Part shown: in pieces, positions 1 through 7,897 of the stretch | Position numbering within the stretch: the first letter of the stretch is position 1 | Layout of the letters: the number at the start of each line of letters is the position of its first letter | Origin: a virus | IMG/VR virus record: IMGVR_UViG_3300031539_000229 | Location: 1-28,915 of that record | Direction: 5' to 3' (one strand) | DNA: 28,915 nucleotides | Notes under the pieces: model-generated | Seen by the model: the letters and a program-made list of their open reading frames with translations, nothing else | Told to the model about the DNA's origin: nothing | The model's database searches: none | Position numbers and translations under genes: made by a program

Positions 1-226
1 TATTTTCTTTGGCCTTTTTTGATGTCTGAAAACACTTTTTCCCTTTGTTCCAAGGGACTGGCATAACCCCTTTTTTACCCTTGTTCCAAGGGGTCAATCC
101 TTTTTTAAATTCAGTCTTAGGGCTAGTATGTTCCCCTTTTTTCCAAAGAGTATGTTTTATTTTACTTAAAACAATGTTTCTCTGATTTGTTTTAGACCAA
201 TGTTTACTAGTATCCTTCCAGTTCAT
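1..226 (-). CDS. HNH/NUMOD-type homing endonuclease, N-terminal part (runs off the left edge)
   Basis: An open frame of 75 codons starts with ATG at 226 and is still open at base 1. It reads MNWKDTSKHWSKTNQRN and then Lys/Gly/Trp-rich modules such as KKGEHTSPKTEFKKG and two copies of PWNKGKK. Such modules are typical of the DNA-binding region of phage GIY-YIG and HNH homing endonucleases. The protein at 23250-23951 carries the closely similar KKGEHSSRKTEFKKG, so the two are relatives. The start lies 11 bases after the stop of the structural gene at 238 and has no visible SD, as is common for inserted endonuclease genes. The catalytic domain is outside the window, so the nuclease class is inferred. 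Confidence 0.72.
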   Translation of the reverse strand, partial: MNWKDTSKHWSKTNQRNIVLSKIKHTLWKKGEHTSPKTEFKKGLTPWNKGKKGVMPVPWNKGKKCFQTSKKAKEN

Positions 227-237
227 AATACTATAGG

Positions 238-1071
238 CTATCTGCCCGAAGCTTCATCTGGAAGCTCCAGACACCTCACATCTGCCGTTCCCGACGAAGT
301 TATCCCATACCATTTCTGCAAAGGGCCTGAGTCAAAAGAAGGAGAAAAACTTTTAGGTTCTATCGGTGTTCCGGTAGAAGCGGTTACAGTAGAACCGCCA
401 ATATATACAGTTATACTAGAACTGTTATTGTAGAAAATAATCGCTCTCCTGTCATCAAGAACGCCATAACTAGGCAGAGGAGTTAAAGTTGTCGTAACAG
501 TAGTAGTAGTCTGGTGGACATTCCCCTTTAAAGAATTTATGTTTATATGAGTTACCGGATTAGGGACTTTCTGGGGCGGCCAATGAGAACCAGGATTAAC
601 ATTCACCTCGCTTGGAAACTCAAACTCGGGAACTTTTAATTTAATGCTTTTTATTGCCTTTATTACTTCGTCAGTCCTGTCAACCGCTTTTACTTCTTTT
701 TTAGGAGTATTTTTAGTTAAAACCTTTTCTATCGCTTCCAGCCTTTTAACTACTTCACCCTCTTTTCTATCTTGGGTTAATAAAGACTTGCTTAAATTAT
801 CAACCGCTTTCACAACTTCGCTCATGTCGGGTTTGGCTACTTGGATAGCTTCCCCTAATTCTTTTTTCAAAAGTTTTAAAGCGGCCATTGTCTTATCTGT
901 TTTTGTTTCGTTTAACAAAATCTCGATAATCCGGTTAAGAGAACGCTCAACCTGCTCATAACCTGAAGCTAACTTGCGGTAACTGTCTTTTTCCTGCTCG
1001 GCAAGTTTTTTTAAATAAGTATCAATGTTGCTTCTTAAAACTAGCAGTTTCGCTTTATCGAATTTGGCCAC
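238..1071 (-). CDS. Phage structural protein with N-terminal coiled coil and beta-rich C-terminus
   Basis: This 277-residue protein follows the portal gene and overlaps it by 17 bases, so it is probably translated with it. Residues 1-130 are charged and heptad-like (likely coiled coil). A Pro/Val-rich linker and a Thr-rich stretch (TTTTVTTTLT) follow. The last 80 residues look like a small beta domain (VYIGGSTVTASTGTP, then WYGITSSGTADVRCLEL). That C-terminal pattern resembles small head or neck proteins placed after the portal in other phages, but this is recollection of a type of sequence and not a domain match. It could be a head-completion, decoration or scaffold-like protein. A structural role is likely from position; the exact one is open. 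Confidence 0.6.
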   Translation of the reverse strand: MAKFDKAKLLVLRSNIDTYLKKLAEQEKDSYRKLASGYEQVERSLNRIIEILLNETKTDKTMAALKLLKKELGEAIQVAKPDMSEVVKAVDNLSKSLLTQDRKEGEVVKRLEAIEKVLTKNTPKKEVKAVDRTDEVIKAIKSIKLKVPEFEFPSEVNVNPGSHWPPQKVPNPVTHININSLKGNVHQTTTTVTTTLTPLPSYGVLDDRRAIIFYNNSSSITVYIGGSTVTASTGTPIEPKSFSPSFDSGPLQKWYGITSSGTADVRCLELPDEASGR

Positions 1072-3232
1072 CTTGACCTCCTTGCAATCCTGCTAAACTT
1101 TCCATTAAAGCCGCTTCTTCCGGTGAGCCTGGCGTGCCTCCGGCCGGTGCTCCTGGCGGCGGCGTGGTCATTCCTGCCACCCCTGGCGTTGGCGCTGGCG
1201 TCGCTATTGGCGTTTGTGCTGGTGCTTGTTCCCCTTCAGGGTGTTTTTCGGCCAGTGCTTCATGCAAGCTCATGTGTTTCTCAATAATGGGGTTTCCGCC
1301 CGCACCCAAAGCCTCCTGATGGACAATGTTATGGACAATGTGGTTATCGGTTACTAAAGGCTCTACTTTATCGTTTCCCTGAAGCATCATGGCGTTTTCC
1401 TGCCTTGCTATCTCCTCGTCTGAAACTTCAGCTCCTTGAGCGTTGCTTTTCCTGAATTGCTTTAAAATCTCCTCCTGCCTGGTTTTCTCGATAATATTAT
1501 CCACGTCGGCAAACTCGCAGTGCTGCAGTAAAGTTTTCTGGTCAATAGCGCCTTTTTCAAACAAACTTTCCAATCTCTCCTGCCTTGCGGTCTTGGTATA
1601 AGCCAGCCATGAGCCGATAGTTACCCTTATCTCATTGTCAGAACCGATAACCGCCAAATCAAAACTATCCGGCCCAATCTTAACTTTCCTTTTGTTGCTT
1701 CTCCTGCCAGCCCCGCTTTCGCCGACAACCGCAAAATGCTTGACATCCCCGCCCATTCCCAAATCTTTAATCAGTTTAGGGACATCATAATTCTGGGAAA
1801 CCACTTTTAAGGTCTTTTGCCCTACCTCAACCAAAAATTCTTCCAGGTTATCGGTCAAATCACTGGAATTACTAGCATCCGCTTGTTTTAACTCGGCTAA
1901 GGCAATTCCCGATATGTTGGAAGGCAACTTGCCATAGGAAGGCTCATGCAAACCGCCCAAATCCTCAATGTATTTCCAGCAGTTTGCAATCTGCTGCTGG
2001 AAACTTGGCGGTGCTGAAGGCGGCTGGGGAATTTTAACGTCAGCTCCTCTATTTTTCTCAATGAAACTGCCATGCTGGTTTGCAACCAATCTCACCCCTG
2101 AATTTTTATCAATGATTACCCGACCTACTGCCACCATGTAATTGAACATAAAAACTGAGGACTCCAAAGCGTTTAAAACCCTGTTGATAGGAATAATGTG
2201 TTTGGCCCAGCTCTCTCCGTAAAGCTCGCAGGGGTTAATATCCCCTTGGTACAAAGCGAATGGAAAATCATTTCTTCTTTTAAGCTGAACCAAAAGCGGG
2301 TCTTGGAGAAAGTCGGTAAAATGGACAATTCTCATTAAAACCTCGCCATTCTTTAAATTCTTTGTGTCCTCCTCATTTTGAGCCAATTCCTCTTTTATCT
2401 CGTCAATGTTGTCGTCAGAAACCCTTGTTTTAATCCAGGCCTCTTTAAGTATCGCCCCTTCTTCCTCTTCTTCTTTGGTATTGCCAGTCTTATGCTTTAA
2501 TGCCTGGATTAGAAACTGCTTGGCCGGAGAAACCGCCAGCACTGGTTCTCCTGTTTTGGGAATACTCTCATAAAATTTGTAGTGGGGATTGGTAGTTACC
2601 TCGTCTAAATTCTTCCTGACTGCCTTAACGCAAAACTGGGCATCTTTTAAGGATGGAGCCAAAGGGTCAACATAAAAGTCGTAAGTGTCAATAAGCCAAA
2701 TATAAGCCTCGCCTGTCTCTTTGTCATAACCTATCTGCCAAGGCCCGCCAACGGAGAACATCAACCCCTGCATAACTGTTTCTTTAAGCATTTTCCTTAA
2801 ACCCAAGTGCTGGTAATAGTAATCAAGGAGTTTGCCCGAATAGCGGGCGTTGGCTAAAGACTCCTCAGACTTGCCGGTTGGCAAGACTTCCCATTTGGGT
2901 TTGAAGTTTGTTACCATGTTTTTAACCCCTCTCATTTGAGACCACAAGAGGTTTACCGGAAATTTAACGCCTCTCCTGGTGGCTAGAAGAACAGTCTTGT
3001 TAGGCTGGTCGTAATTGGAGAAATGATAGCCCCGCCTGAACAAATCCCTTGTCAGCCATTCCCAATCATAGCGTTCCCTGCTTTCAAAAGCCGACTTAAA
3101 CAAACTGTCCGCTTTTGATTTTAAAAACTGGTTTGCTACTCGCTTTAAAGCCTTCTTTTCCTTGTCGCTTTTAAGCGTTGTTAATTTAATAACTTCCGGC
3201 TTTTTATTTTCTTCTTTCTTTTTCTTCGGCAC
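1055..3232 (-). CDS. Portal protein (P22-like large portal type)
   Basis: This 725-residue protein forms the dodecameric DNA gate of the capsid vertex. Its N-terminus is Lys-rich. A portal-like core follows: YDWEWLTRDLFRRGYHF near residue 55, a region in which membership of the portal class is suggested by DTYDFYVDPLAPSLKDAQF near 190, and a central segment with IPINRVLNALESSVFMFNYM. A conserved-looking GIALAELKQADASNSSDLTD stretch precedes a helical C-terminal region. The last 60 residues are a Pro/Gly/Ala-rich tail, probably disordered. The length matches large P22-type portals. The start is GTG at 3232; a nearby ATG at 3236 is in another frame. No strong SD is seen. TerL lies upstream with four small genes between, which fits a packaging-head order. 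Confidence 0.85.
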   Translation of the reverse strand: MPKKKKEENKKPEVIKLTTLKSDKEKKALKRVANQFLKSKADSLFKSAFESRERYDWEWLTRDLFRRGYHFSNYDQPNKTVLLATRRGVKFPVNLLWSQMRGVKNMVTNFKPKWEVLPTGKSEESLANARYSGKLLDYYYQHLGLRKMLKETVMQGLMFSVGGPWQIGYDKETGEAYIWLIDTYDFYVDPLAPSLKDAQFCVKAVRKNLDEVTTNPHYKFYESIPKTGEPVLAVSPAKQFLIQALKHKTGNTKEEEEEGAILKEAWIKTRVSDDNIDEIKEELAQNEEDTKNLKNGEVLMRIVHFTDFLQDPLLVQLKRRNDFPFALYQGDINPCELYGESWAKHIIPINRVLNALESSVFMFNYMVAVGRVIIDKNSGVRLVANQHGSFIEKNRGADVKIPQPPSAPPSFQQQIANCWKYIEDLGGLHEPSYGKLPSNISGIALAELKQADASNSSDLTDNLEEFLVEVGQKTLKVVSQNYDVPKLIKDLGMGGDVKHFAVVGESGAGRRSNKRKVKIGPDSFDLAVIGSDNEIRVTIGSWLAYTKTARQERLESLFEKGAIDQKTLLQHCEFADVDNIIEKTRQEEILKQFRKSNAQGAEVSDEEIARQENAMMLQGNDKVEPLVTDNHIVHNIVHQEALGAGGNPIIEKHMSLHEALAEKHPEGEQAPAQTPIATPAPTPGVAGMTTPPPGAPAGGTPGSPEEAALMESLAGLQGGQGGQIR

Positions 3233-3268
3233 TCATGCTTTCTTAGAAGGTTTGGATTGAAAAGCTTT

Positions 3269-3335
3269 AGCTTATCCTTTTTTGTAAGCTGACGGGGCGT
3301 GGTTTACACCCCGTTAGAAGTCTGATTAAATCAGA
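3269..3335 (-). promoter_or_regulatory. Three consecutive hairpins in the leader of the portal gene
   Basis: The 123-base gap before the portal start holds three inverted repeats: 3269-3290 (6-bp stem), 3289-3317 (12-bp stem with two G-U type pairs, GC-rich, 5-base loop) and 3321-3335 (7-bp stem, one-base loop). None is followed on the minus strand by a T-run, so they do not look like rho-independent terminators. They may be an RNA processing or translation-control site for the portal message, or a protein-binding site on DNA. Confidence 0.5.
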
Positions 3336-3355
3336 CCCCCCCGCCAACCTGCAAA

Positions 3356-3676
3356 CTAATGGTAAATTTTAACTTTTGTTTTCGGCCCTTCGTCAATCTT
3401 AACGCCAGTAATGTCATCCCAAGGGATTCTGTTTTCTTCGGTTAATTCCAAAAGGTTAGGGTCGCTTTTAATTCTGTTTGGCTGTGGCTTTCTGCCTTCC
3501 TTAATCCTTTGCCATTCCTGCAAACTTCCGGCCATCATCATCTCAGTTGCTTTCTCGGCCTGGTCGTTTAGCTTCTTAACCAATGTTTCCGTCAGCTTGT
3601 TTTGTTTGGTATAGAAAATGTAAGCGAAAACTGCAAAACCTATTACCAATAAAGCCAAGATAATAAACTCAACCAT
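3356..3676 (-). CDS. Small single-pass membrane protein
   Basis: A 106-residue protein starting MVEFIILALLVIGFAVFAY, a clear N-terminal membrane helix, followed by a charged helical region and a C-terminal part with IPWDDITGVKIDEGPKTKVKIYH. The frame could also start five codons upstream at 3691 (MIWRAM). I prefer 3676 because a GGAG motif sits four bases before it. The gene overlaps the stop of the upstream gene by 8 bases. Its place between TerL and portal suggests virion assembly or an envelope-linked role, but I do not recognise the family. Confidence 0.65.
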   Translation of the reverse strand: MVEFIILALLVIGFAVFAYIFYTKQNKLTETLVKKLNDQAEKATEMMMAGSLQEWQRIKEGRKPQPNRIKSDPNLLELTEENRIPWDDITGVKIDEGPKTKVKIYH

Positions 3677-3899
3677 AGCTCTCCAAATCATTTAAGACCT
3701 TGTTTTTAAGTTCTTCGGTCATGCCGTCAAGCGAGTCCAAAAACTTCTCCACATTTTCTTTTTTCTTTTTCGGGTCATTGTGAATTTCCAAAACATCAAG
3801 AATGTCTTGTCTGGTTATTTTTAAGCCCGATTTCTTTTCAGCTTGCTGGGTAGAAGTAATTATCTTTTTTTTGATTTCTTCAAGCGTGTTTTTTGCCAT
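3669..3899 (-). CDS. Small helical protein of unknown function
   Basis: A 76-residue, Lys/Glu-rich, fully helical-looking protein (MAKNTLEEIKKKIITSTQQ at the start, DSLDGMTEELKNKVLNDL near the end). It is the first gene behind the promoter at 3961-3989 and begins only five bases after the T-run of a terminator. No SD is visible just before the ATG, which is unusual next to its neighbours. I do not recognise the family; a small head-assembly or regulatory factor is possible. Confidence 0.6.
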   Translation of the reverse strand: MAKNTLEEIKKKIITSTQQAEKKSGLKITRQDILDVLEIHNDPKKKKENVEKFLDSLDGMTEELKNKVLNDLESYG

Positions 3900-3903
3900 A
3901 TAA

Positions 3904-3931
3904 CAAAAAAACCGAGAACCTAAGTCCTCGG
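3904..3931 (-). terminator. Rho-independent terminator inside the leader of the portal operon
   Basis: On the minus strand an 8-bp stem (CCGAGGAC / GTTCTCGG, one G-U pair) closes a TTAG loop and is followed by seven T residues. It sits about 50 bases downstream of a consensus promoter and right before the ATG at 3899. It may end transcripts of the terminase operon, or act as an attenuator that must be read through for portal expression. Confidence 0.85.
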
Positions 3932-3960
3932 ATATATTCCTTTGAGCTTTACTAATAAAA

Positions 3961-3989
3961 GTTATAACACTAAGTTAAAGGTTTGTCAA
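3961..3989 (-). promoter_or_regulatory. Sigma70-type promoter, TTGACA - 17 bp - TATAAC
   Basis: On the minus strand TTGACA occupies 3989-3984 and TATAAC occupies 3966-3961, with an exact 17-base spacer. This is the best promoter I found in the window. It overlaps the last codons of the gene at 3986-4198. The expected start is near 3954, giving a leader of about 55 bases before the ATG at 3899, with the terminator inside it. Confidence 0.82.
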
Positions 3990-4198
3990 ACTTGTTTTTT
4001 CTCCTCATATAACTTTTTAACCCAATGGGAAACATCACAGGAAAACACCTTTTTGTTCCTAACAATAACGCTTGCTGAAGCATCGCCAAACCCACTCTCG
4101 TCAACCACCTTCCTTATTTCCACCTCAAAGTCCCAAAGGTAAGGATAGTTCTTTTTCAGGTATTCTAAAAAGTTATGCTCGCTTATTACACTTTCCAT
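3986..4198 (-). CDS. Small hypothetical protein
   Basis: A 70-residue protein, MESVISEHNFLEYLKKNYPY at its start, then alternating helix and strand (FEVEIRKVVDESGFGDASAS, SCDVSHWVKKLYEEKKQV). The open frame extends upstream to 4297, but that part lies inside the zinc protein gene at 4200-4559. I therefore choose ATG 4198, one base after that gene's stop, implying coupled translation. No family recognised. Its end overlaps the -35 box of the promoter. Confidence 0.55.
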   Translation of the reverse strand: MESVISEHNFLEYLKKNYPYLWDFEVEIRKVVDESGFGDASASVIVRNKKVFSCDVSHWVKKLYEEKKQV

Positions 4199-4199
4199 T

Positions 4200-4559
4200 T
4201 TATGATAATTTAACCACCTTTCTTTGGCTAAGTTTCTTCTTGCAGTTATTACACCAAGCCAAACAAACGTGCTCTTTGATCTTAACGCCAACATCAAGCT
4301 CGATTGTTTCCACTTCTCCTTTGCAAAAAGAACAAGTCCCGATATATTTGTAAGTCAACTGGATAGGTTGAGGTTGAGGTTTCGCTAGCTCCGGCAATTC
4401 CTCTGTAATTTTAGGTTTTTCCACAGGCTTTTGCACATTAGGCTCGCCTGTCGGGTGATATTTCCTATTGTGTTCCTTGTAATCCTCCTCTGTTTCAAAT
4501 TCCATAGGCCCTGTTTTCTCGTTAAAACACAAGGCACACATCCATCTTTTATCCGGCAT
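4200..4559 (-). CDS. Two-module zinc-binding protein next to TerL
   Basis: A 119-residue protein with two metal sites. The first is C8-x2-C11 with H30 and H35, the spacing of a C2H2 zinc finger. After a Pro-rich linker (about residues 40-68) comes a zinc ribbon with C76-x2-C79 and C103-x2-C106. A near-perfect SD (AAGGAGGTGA) precedes the ATG. It lies 13 bases after TerL and 3 bases before the next stop region, so it is in the terminase operon. It may bind DNA or RNA or assist packaging; the role is not shown. Confidence 0.68.
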   Translation of the reverse strand: MPDKRWMCALCFNEKTGPMEFETEEDYKEHNRKYHPTGEPNVQKPVEKPKITEELPELAKPQPQPIQLTYKYIGTCSFCKGEVETIELDVGVKIKEHVCLAWCNNCKKKLSQRKVVKLS

Positions 4560-4572
4560 TACTCACCTCCTT

Positions 4573-7179
4573 TTAAAACAAATCTGCTACTCCTCCCTCG
4601 TCAGGGATAATATTCTCATTCGGGTTTCTCCTTCTTTCTTCTGGCGTTGATTGGGTAATCGGGTTGGGTTCTGGCTTGCCTTCGTAATTAACCGCAAAAT
4701 ATTCCAAAGCTGTTCTATTATGAGAAGTCCAGTCGTGAATTGGCAAATTCACTGGCGTGGTTACTTGCGATGTTTCCTGCCTTTGAGGATAGCGGGCTTC
4801 TTTGACACAATCCATAAAATAATCAGTTCCTCTTGTTTGATTAACTTCTATTCCCTGTTGCAGCAACACTTTTGTCTTTTCCCTTCTTGAAACAAAATCA
4901 TTAGACTCAGTATTCGTCTGAACATAAATGCCTTTATCCTGCAAAGTCTGCCGTGTCGAAGTGCCGGTAATCAATGACCTTTTTGAAACATCAGGGTCGC
5001 CATAGTGAATGGCAATCTTAAACTCCTTAACTTTCCTTATCAATTCCAATTCGTCATCGGAATAAGAAAAATTAGAGTCAATATCCTGTTTGGGAAAAAA
5101 AGGCAAGAACCACTCAATCGGTTTGTCTTTGTTCTCAAAAGCCTCAACTAATCTCGGCTTGCCATTAACCATGTTGGTCTGCCACCATTGCAAAGCTGTC
5201 CCATCCAAGCCAAAGTCCCAGACAACATACAAAGGCCAATGCCAATCATAAGGAAAACTACCTACCTCCGCTTGCTCAATTTCATTATAAACCCTGCCAG
5301 CCACCGAGGTTTCCCAGTTTATCATTATCTCTCTTGCAAAATCTTCTGCCGACCGCCTGTTTTTCTCTCGTGCCAGCCACTTTTTTGTTTTCCTAGGGTC
5401 TAAATTGTAAGTTAAGGTAACAACTTTTATCTTTTCGTTATCCTTGCCGAACCTTAGCCTTTTTGCCTTACTCGGTCTTGAACCTGGCGTTGTTAAAACA
5501 ATCCTGCAAGCGGTGGTATCAGCTGTCGCTCCCCAAGCTGATGTATTGCCACACCAGCTAGCCCGACCATTTCTTCTGACATATAAGCTATGATATGGAG
5601 TAGTTACACAATAAGTAAAATCATTATAGGGAACAATTTTTTTATCAAGACAGGCTACTTGGGAATGCTGTTTAAATCCAATATTTAACCTGTATAACTT
5701 CCGCCATTTTCCATTATCATAGCTTTGTTGGGATATTGAAGCTTTCAATCCTACTTTTTGAGTCAATTCCTGAAAATCATCAGCTAACTGTTTTGAAGTT
5801 GTAGCATACATCATTTTATTTGTCCTATTTTTTCTTTCAGTAATACACCCATCACCAGAAATTAAAGAATTAAAAAGAGTCTTGAGTAGGTCTTTTGATA
5901 AGTTAAGATACTTTCTTGGAATATGTTTTTGATGAGCCTTACCAAGAGAAATCAATTCATCAAACATTTTTTCAGGTAAATAGCCTTTGCTTAAATTATA
6001 AGCATGACTATTATAAACAATGGGCAAATTCATTCTTTTTAACAAATCTTCTATCTTCTGACGATTTTTACTTTTGGTTTGAGAAATACTGATTCTCCTA
6101 TTACGCGGTTTATTTCTTCCCCACCCTTCTGATATATACCAGCCTAAAAACTCTAGGAAATCTTTGGCTTTAAAACCATAAATCTTCTCTGGAGATTCTC
6201 CATCAACATAATTTGAAACCAATGGAATAAAGTCATGTTTTTGGGTATATACTTCATCAGCCCGCCTAAAATACATTTTTCCATTGCTTTGTTGATACTT
6301 TCCTTTATCCTTATTCTTATTTTTAAATTTTCTAGTGTTTTTTGGAAAATACCTTTTCTTAATCAACAATTTATGGTTAGCAGTACAAGAAATATCAATA
6401 GCTTTGTTTTTAAACTCATATAATTTTTCAGCATATACCTTATGTAATTTAGTGATTGGCATTAATTTAGCTTTGCCAGTATCTATATCCATTGAATAAA
6501 CTAAATCTTTTTTTGTACAGTCTTTAACTAATTTCCATCCAAGTCCAGTTAAAACTTCTGTATCTTTTCTTAGGCAATCATTTTCCCAGAAAGCAAACTC
6601 GTCTAATAGAATAGCCTTGTATCTTGCGCCCCTTGAAAAATTAGGGTTGCTTGACTCGCCTGATATTACATTGCCGTTTTGGGGGTTTTTCAAAGACATG
6701 GTGGTAAAATGCCTTTTGACATTAAAACCTTTAGGCAATAAAAGAGGATTTAAGTGGTCTAACATATATTGAAGCTTGCCGAACAAAGACTCCTCCTTAT
6801 TCGAAACTTCAAGGTCTTTGCGAAGACTCACGCCTCTATTGTCAACAAACTGCTCTTTTCTTGAACCTAAAAGAAAGTTTGAGCCTGGAATAAAACGCCA
6901 AAACCATAAGAGGGTTGCCAAAGTTACATAACTTGCTCCTACTTCCCTGCATTTCTCAATAAATAAATCATAACCATTCTCAATAGCGTCTTTAATATTC
7001 CCCACCAATTTTTCTTGAAAATCGAACAATCTAAAAGGCAAATGGTAAGGTTCTCTTTTTGGGTCGAAAGTATATAAAAAGCGGTTGGTAAGTTCTACCG
7101 GATTATCAGAAACCAGTTTCACTACCTTCGCTAGTTTGGGATTATTGTCAATCCTCAATCCCCTCGAAAATCCTGTCAT
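4573..7179 (-). CDS. terL: Terminase large subunit precursor with intein
   Basis: The motor and nuclease that packages phage DNA into the prohead. The 868-residue precursor contains an intein at residues 202-545, leaving a mature enzyme of about 524 residues, normal for TerL. A variant Walker A is KCREVGAS (76-83). Walker B is ILLDEFAFWEND (190-201), interrupted there by the intein. The coupling motif resumes at TSAWGATADTT. The RNase H-like nuclease follows, with VVWDFGLDG (652-660), HYGDPD (725-730) and HDWTSHNRTALEYF (815-828) as likely metal-binding segments. A strong SD (AAGGAGG) precedes ATG 7179, which overlaps the TerS end by 32 bases. Confidence 0.95.
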   Translation of the reverse strand: MTGFSRGLRIDNNPKLAKVVKLVSDNPVELTNRFLYTFDPKREPYHLPFRLFDFQEKLVGNIKDAIENGYDLFIEKCREVGASYVTLATLLWFWRFIPGSNFLLGSRKEQFVDNRGVSLRKDLEVSNKEESLFGKLQYMLDHLNPLLLPKGFNVKRHFTTMSLKNPQNGNVISGESSNPNFSRGARYKAILLDEFAFWENDCLRKDTEVLTGLGWKLVKDCTKKDLVYSMDIDTGKAKLMPITKLHKVYAEKLYEFKNKAIDISCTANHKLLIKKRYFPKNTRKFKNKNKDKGKYQQSNGKMYFRRADEVYTQKHDFIPLVSNYVDGESPEKIYGFKAKDFLEFLGWYISEGWGRNKPRNRRISISQTKSKNRQKIEDLLKRMNLPIVYNSHAYNLSKGYLPEKMFDELISLGKAHQKHIPRKYLNLSKDLLKTLFNSLISGDGCITERKNRTNKMMYATTSKQLADDFQELTQKVGLKASISQQSYDNGKWRKLYRLNIGFKQHSQVACLDKKIVPYNDFTYCVTTPYHSLYVRRNGRASWCGNTSAWGATADTTACRIVLTTPGSRPSKAKRLRFGKDNEKIKVVTLTYNLDPRKTKKWLAREKNRRSAEDFAREIMINWETSVAGRVYNEIEQAEVGSFPYDWHWPLYVVWDFGLDGTALQWWQTNMVNGKPRLVEAFENKDKPIEWFLPFFPKQDIDSNFSYSDDELELIRKVKEFKIAIHYGDPDVSKRSLITGTSTRQTLQDKGIYVQTNTESNDFVSRREKTKVLLQQGIEVNQTRGTDYFMDCVKEARYPQRQETSQVTTPVNLPIHDWTSHNRTALEYFAVNYEGKPEPNPITQSTPEERRRNPNENIIPDEGGVADLF
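5545..6576 (-). mobile_element. LAGLIDADG intein in terL
   Basis: A 344-residue in-frame protein intron. It starts with Cys202 (CLRKDTEVLT, block A) and has a block B TxxH motif in ISCTANHKLLI (T266, H269). Two LAGLIDADG-type motifs, LGWYISEGWG (345-354) and LISGDGCI (439-446), carry acidic residues E351 and D443 and indicate an active homing endonuclease. Block F is PYHSLYVRRNG, and the last residues are SWCGN, followed by Thr as the +1 nucleophile. The penultimate residue is Gly and not the usual His. The insertion point is directly after Walker B, a conserved site that favours persistence of such elements. Confidence 0.95.
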
Positions 7180-7552
7180 ACTCCTCCTTGGAAACTTTAA
7201 CTTCGTCTATGTTGAATTGTTGGGCTACTAAGGGTGTTTTAGTCCCCTCCAAATATTCTCCTGCTTTCACTAATTGGTCTAATTTTTTTTCTTTTGGGAT
7301 TATTTCCAATATCCGTTTTAAAACCTTCGCAATCCCTTCCTGCTTTATTCCTTTTACTGCCACTTGGAAATCTATTTCAAATTGTTTCAGCTCTTCTGGA
7401 GTTGGTAATTCTGAAGCCCGCCAAATTGTTGTATCCGAAATACCAAGCCATTCTTCTATTTTTTTAGAAGCCCATCCCATTTTATACAGGACTTTAGCCA
7501 CGACTTTTTGTTTCTCTTTTGGTAATTTTTCTAAGTCAGTTATTTCCGTCAT
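7148..7552 (-). CDS. terS: Terminase small subunit
   Basis: A 134-residue protein that probably recognises the packaging site and loads TerL. Residues 20-46 form a helix-turn-helix (KVLYKMGWASKKIEEWLGIS, then TTIWRA). A helical middle (52-100) suits oligomerisation, and the C-terminus (EYLEGTKTPLVAQQF, EEYDRIFEGI) may contact TerL. The frame is open to 7600, but ATG 7552 is preceded by GAGGG at good spacing, so I choose it. It sits directly before terL and overlaps it by 32 bases, the classical order. Assignment rests on position plus the HTH. Confidence 0.82.
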   Translation of the reverse strand: MTEITDLEKLPKEKQKVVAKVLYKMGWASKKIEEWLGISDTTIWRASELPTPEELKQFEIDFQVAVKGIKQEGIAKVLKRILEIIPKEKKLDQLVKAGEYLEGTKTPLVAQQFNIDEVKVSKEEYDRIFEGIED

Positions 7553-7641
7553 ATTTCCCTCAAAGCCGAAGAATAGGTTAATACCCAGAAGCATGGACAA
7601 AACCTACTAACTATCCTTCCTATTCTCCAGCTTTCAAGAAA

Positions 7642-7887
7642 CTATAAATCCAAACCTCCTTTTTCCTCCTCCTCTTTAATTGCCTGTTGAACCGCCTCAA
7701 CCATCTTTTTAGCGCAATGGGGGCAATACCTGCCTACCGGCGCAATCTCTTTAATGCCTTCAGGCAAATCTCCATAGCTATTCGGTCTTAATTCGTAGGC
7801 TCTGGTAATCGGCCTTCCGCACTCAGGGTTCTGGCATCTGGTTTTAACATTTCTCCAAAAGCCTAAAATATATCCTTTATTGTCCAT
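7642..7887 (-). CDS. Small zinc-ribbon protein
   Basis: An 81-residue protein with C18-x4-C23 and C55-x2-C58, a split zinc ribbon, and an acidic helical tail (EAVQQAIKEEEEKGGLDL). A perfect SD (AGGAGGTGA) lies five bases before the ATG. It sits between the glycosyltransferase genes and terS and may be the first gene of the packaging operon. Function unknown; nucleic-acid or protein binding is plausible. Confidence 0.62.
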   Translation of the reverse strand: MDNKGYILGFWRNVKTRCQNPECGRPITRAYELRPNSYGDLPEGIKEIAPVGRYCPHCAKKMVEAVQQAIKEEEEKGGLDL

Positions 7888-7897
7888 TTCTCACCTC

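Noticed and set aside
238-961. Plus-strand genes at the left end and elsewhere
   Set aside because: All plus-strand open frames lie opposite minus-strand genes with motifs or coupling. None showed a convincing SD, motif or domain.
3289-3317. Rho-independent terminator before the portal gene
   Set aside because: The stem is strong but no T-run follows on the minus strand; recorded as a regulatory hairpin.
3986-4297. Longer version of the small gene, starting at 4297
   Set aside because: The extra 33 codons lie fully inside the zinc-protein gene, while ATG 4198 starts right after that gene's stop.
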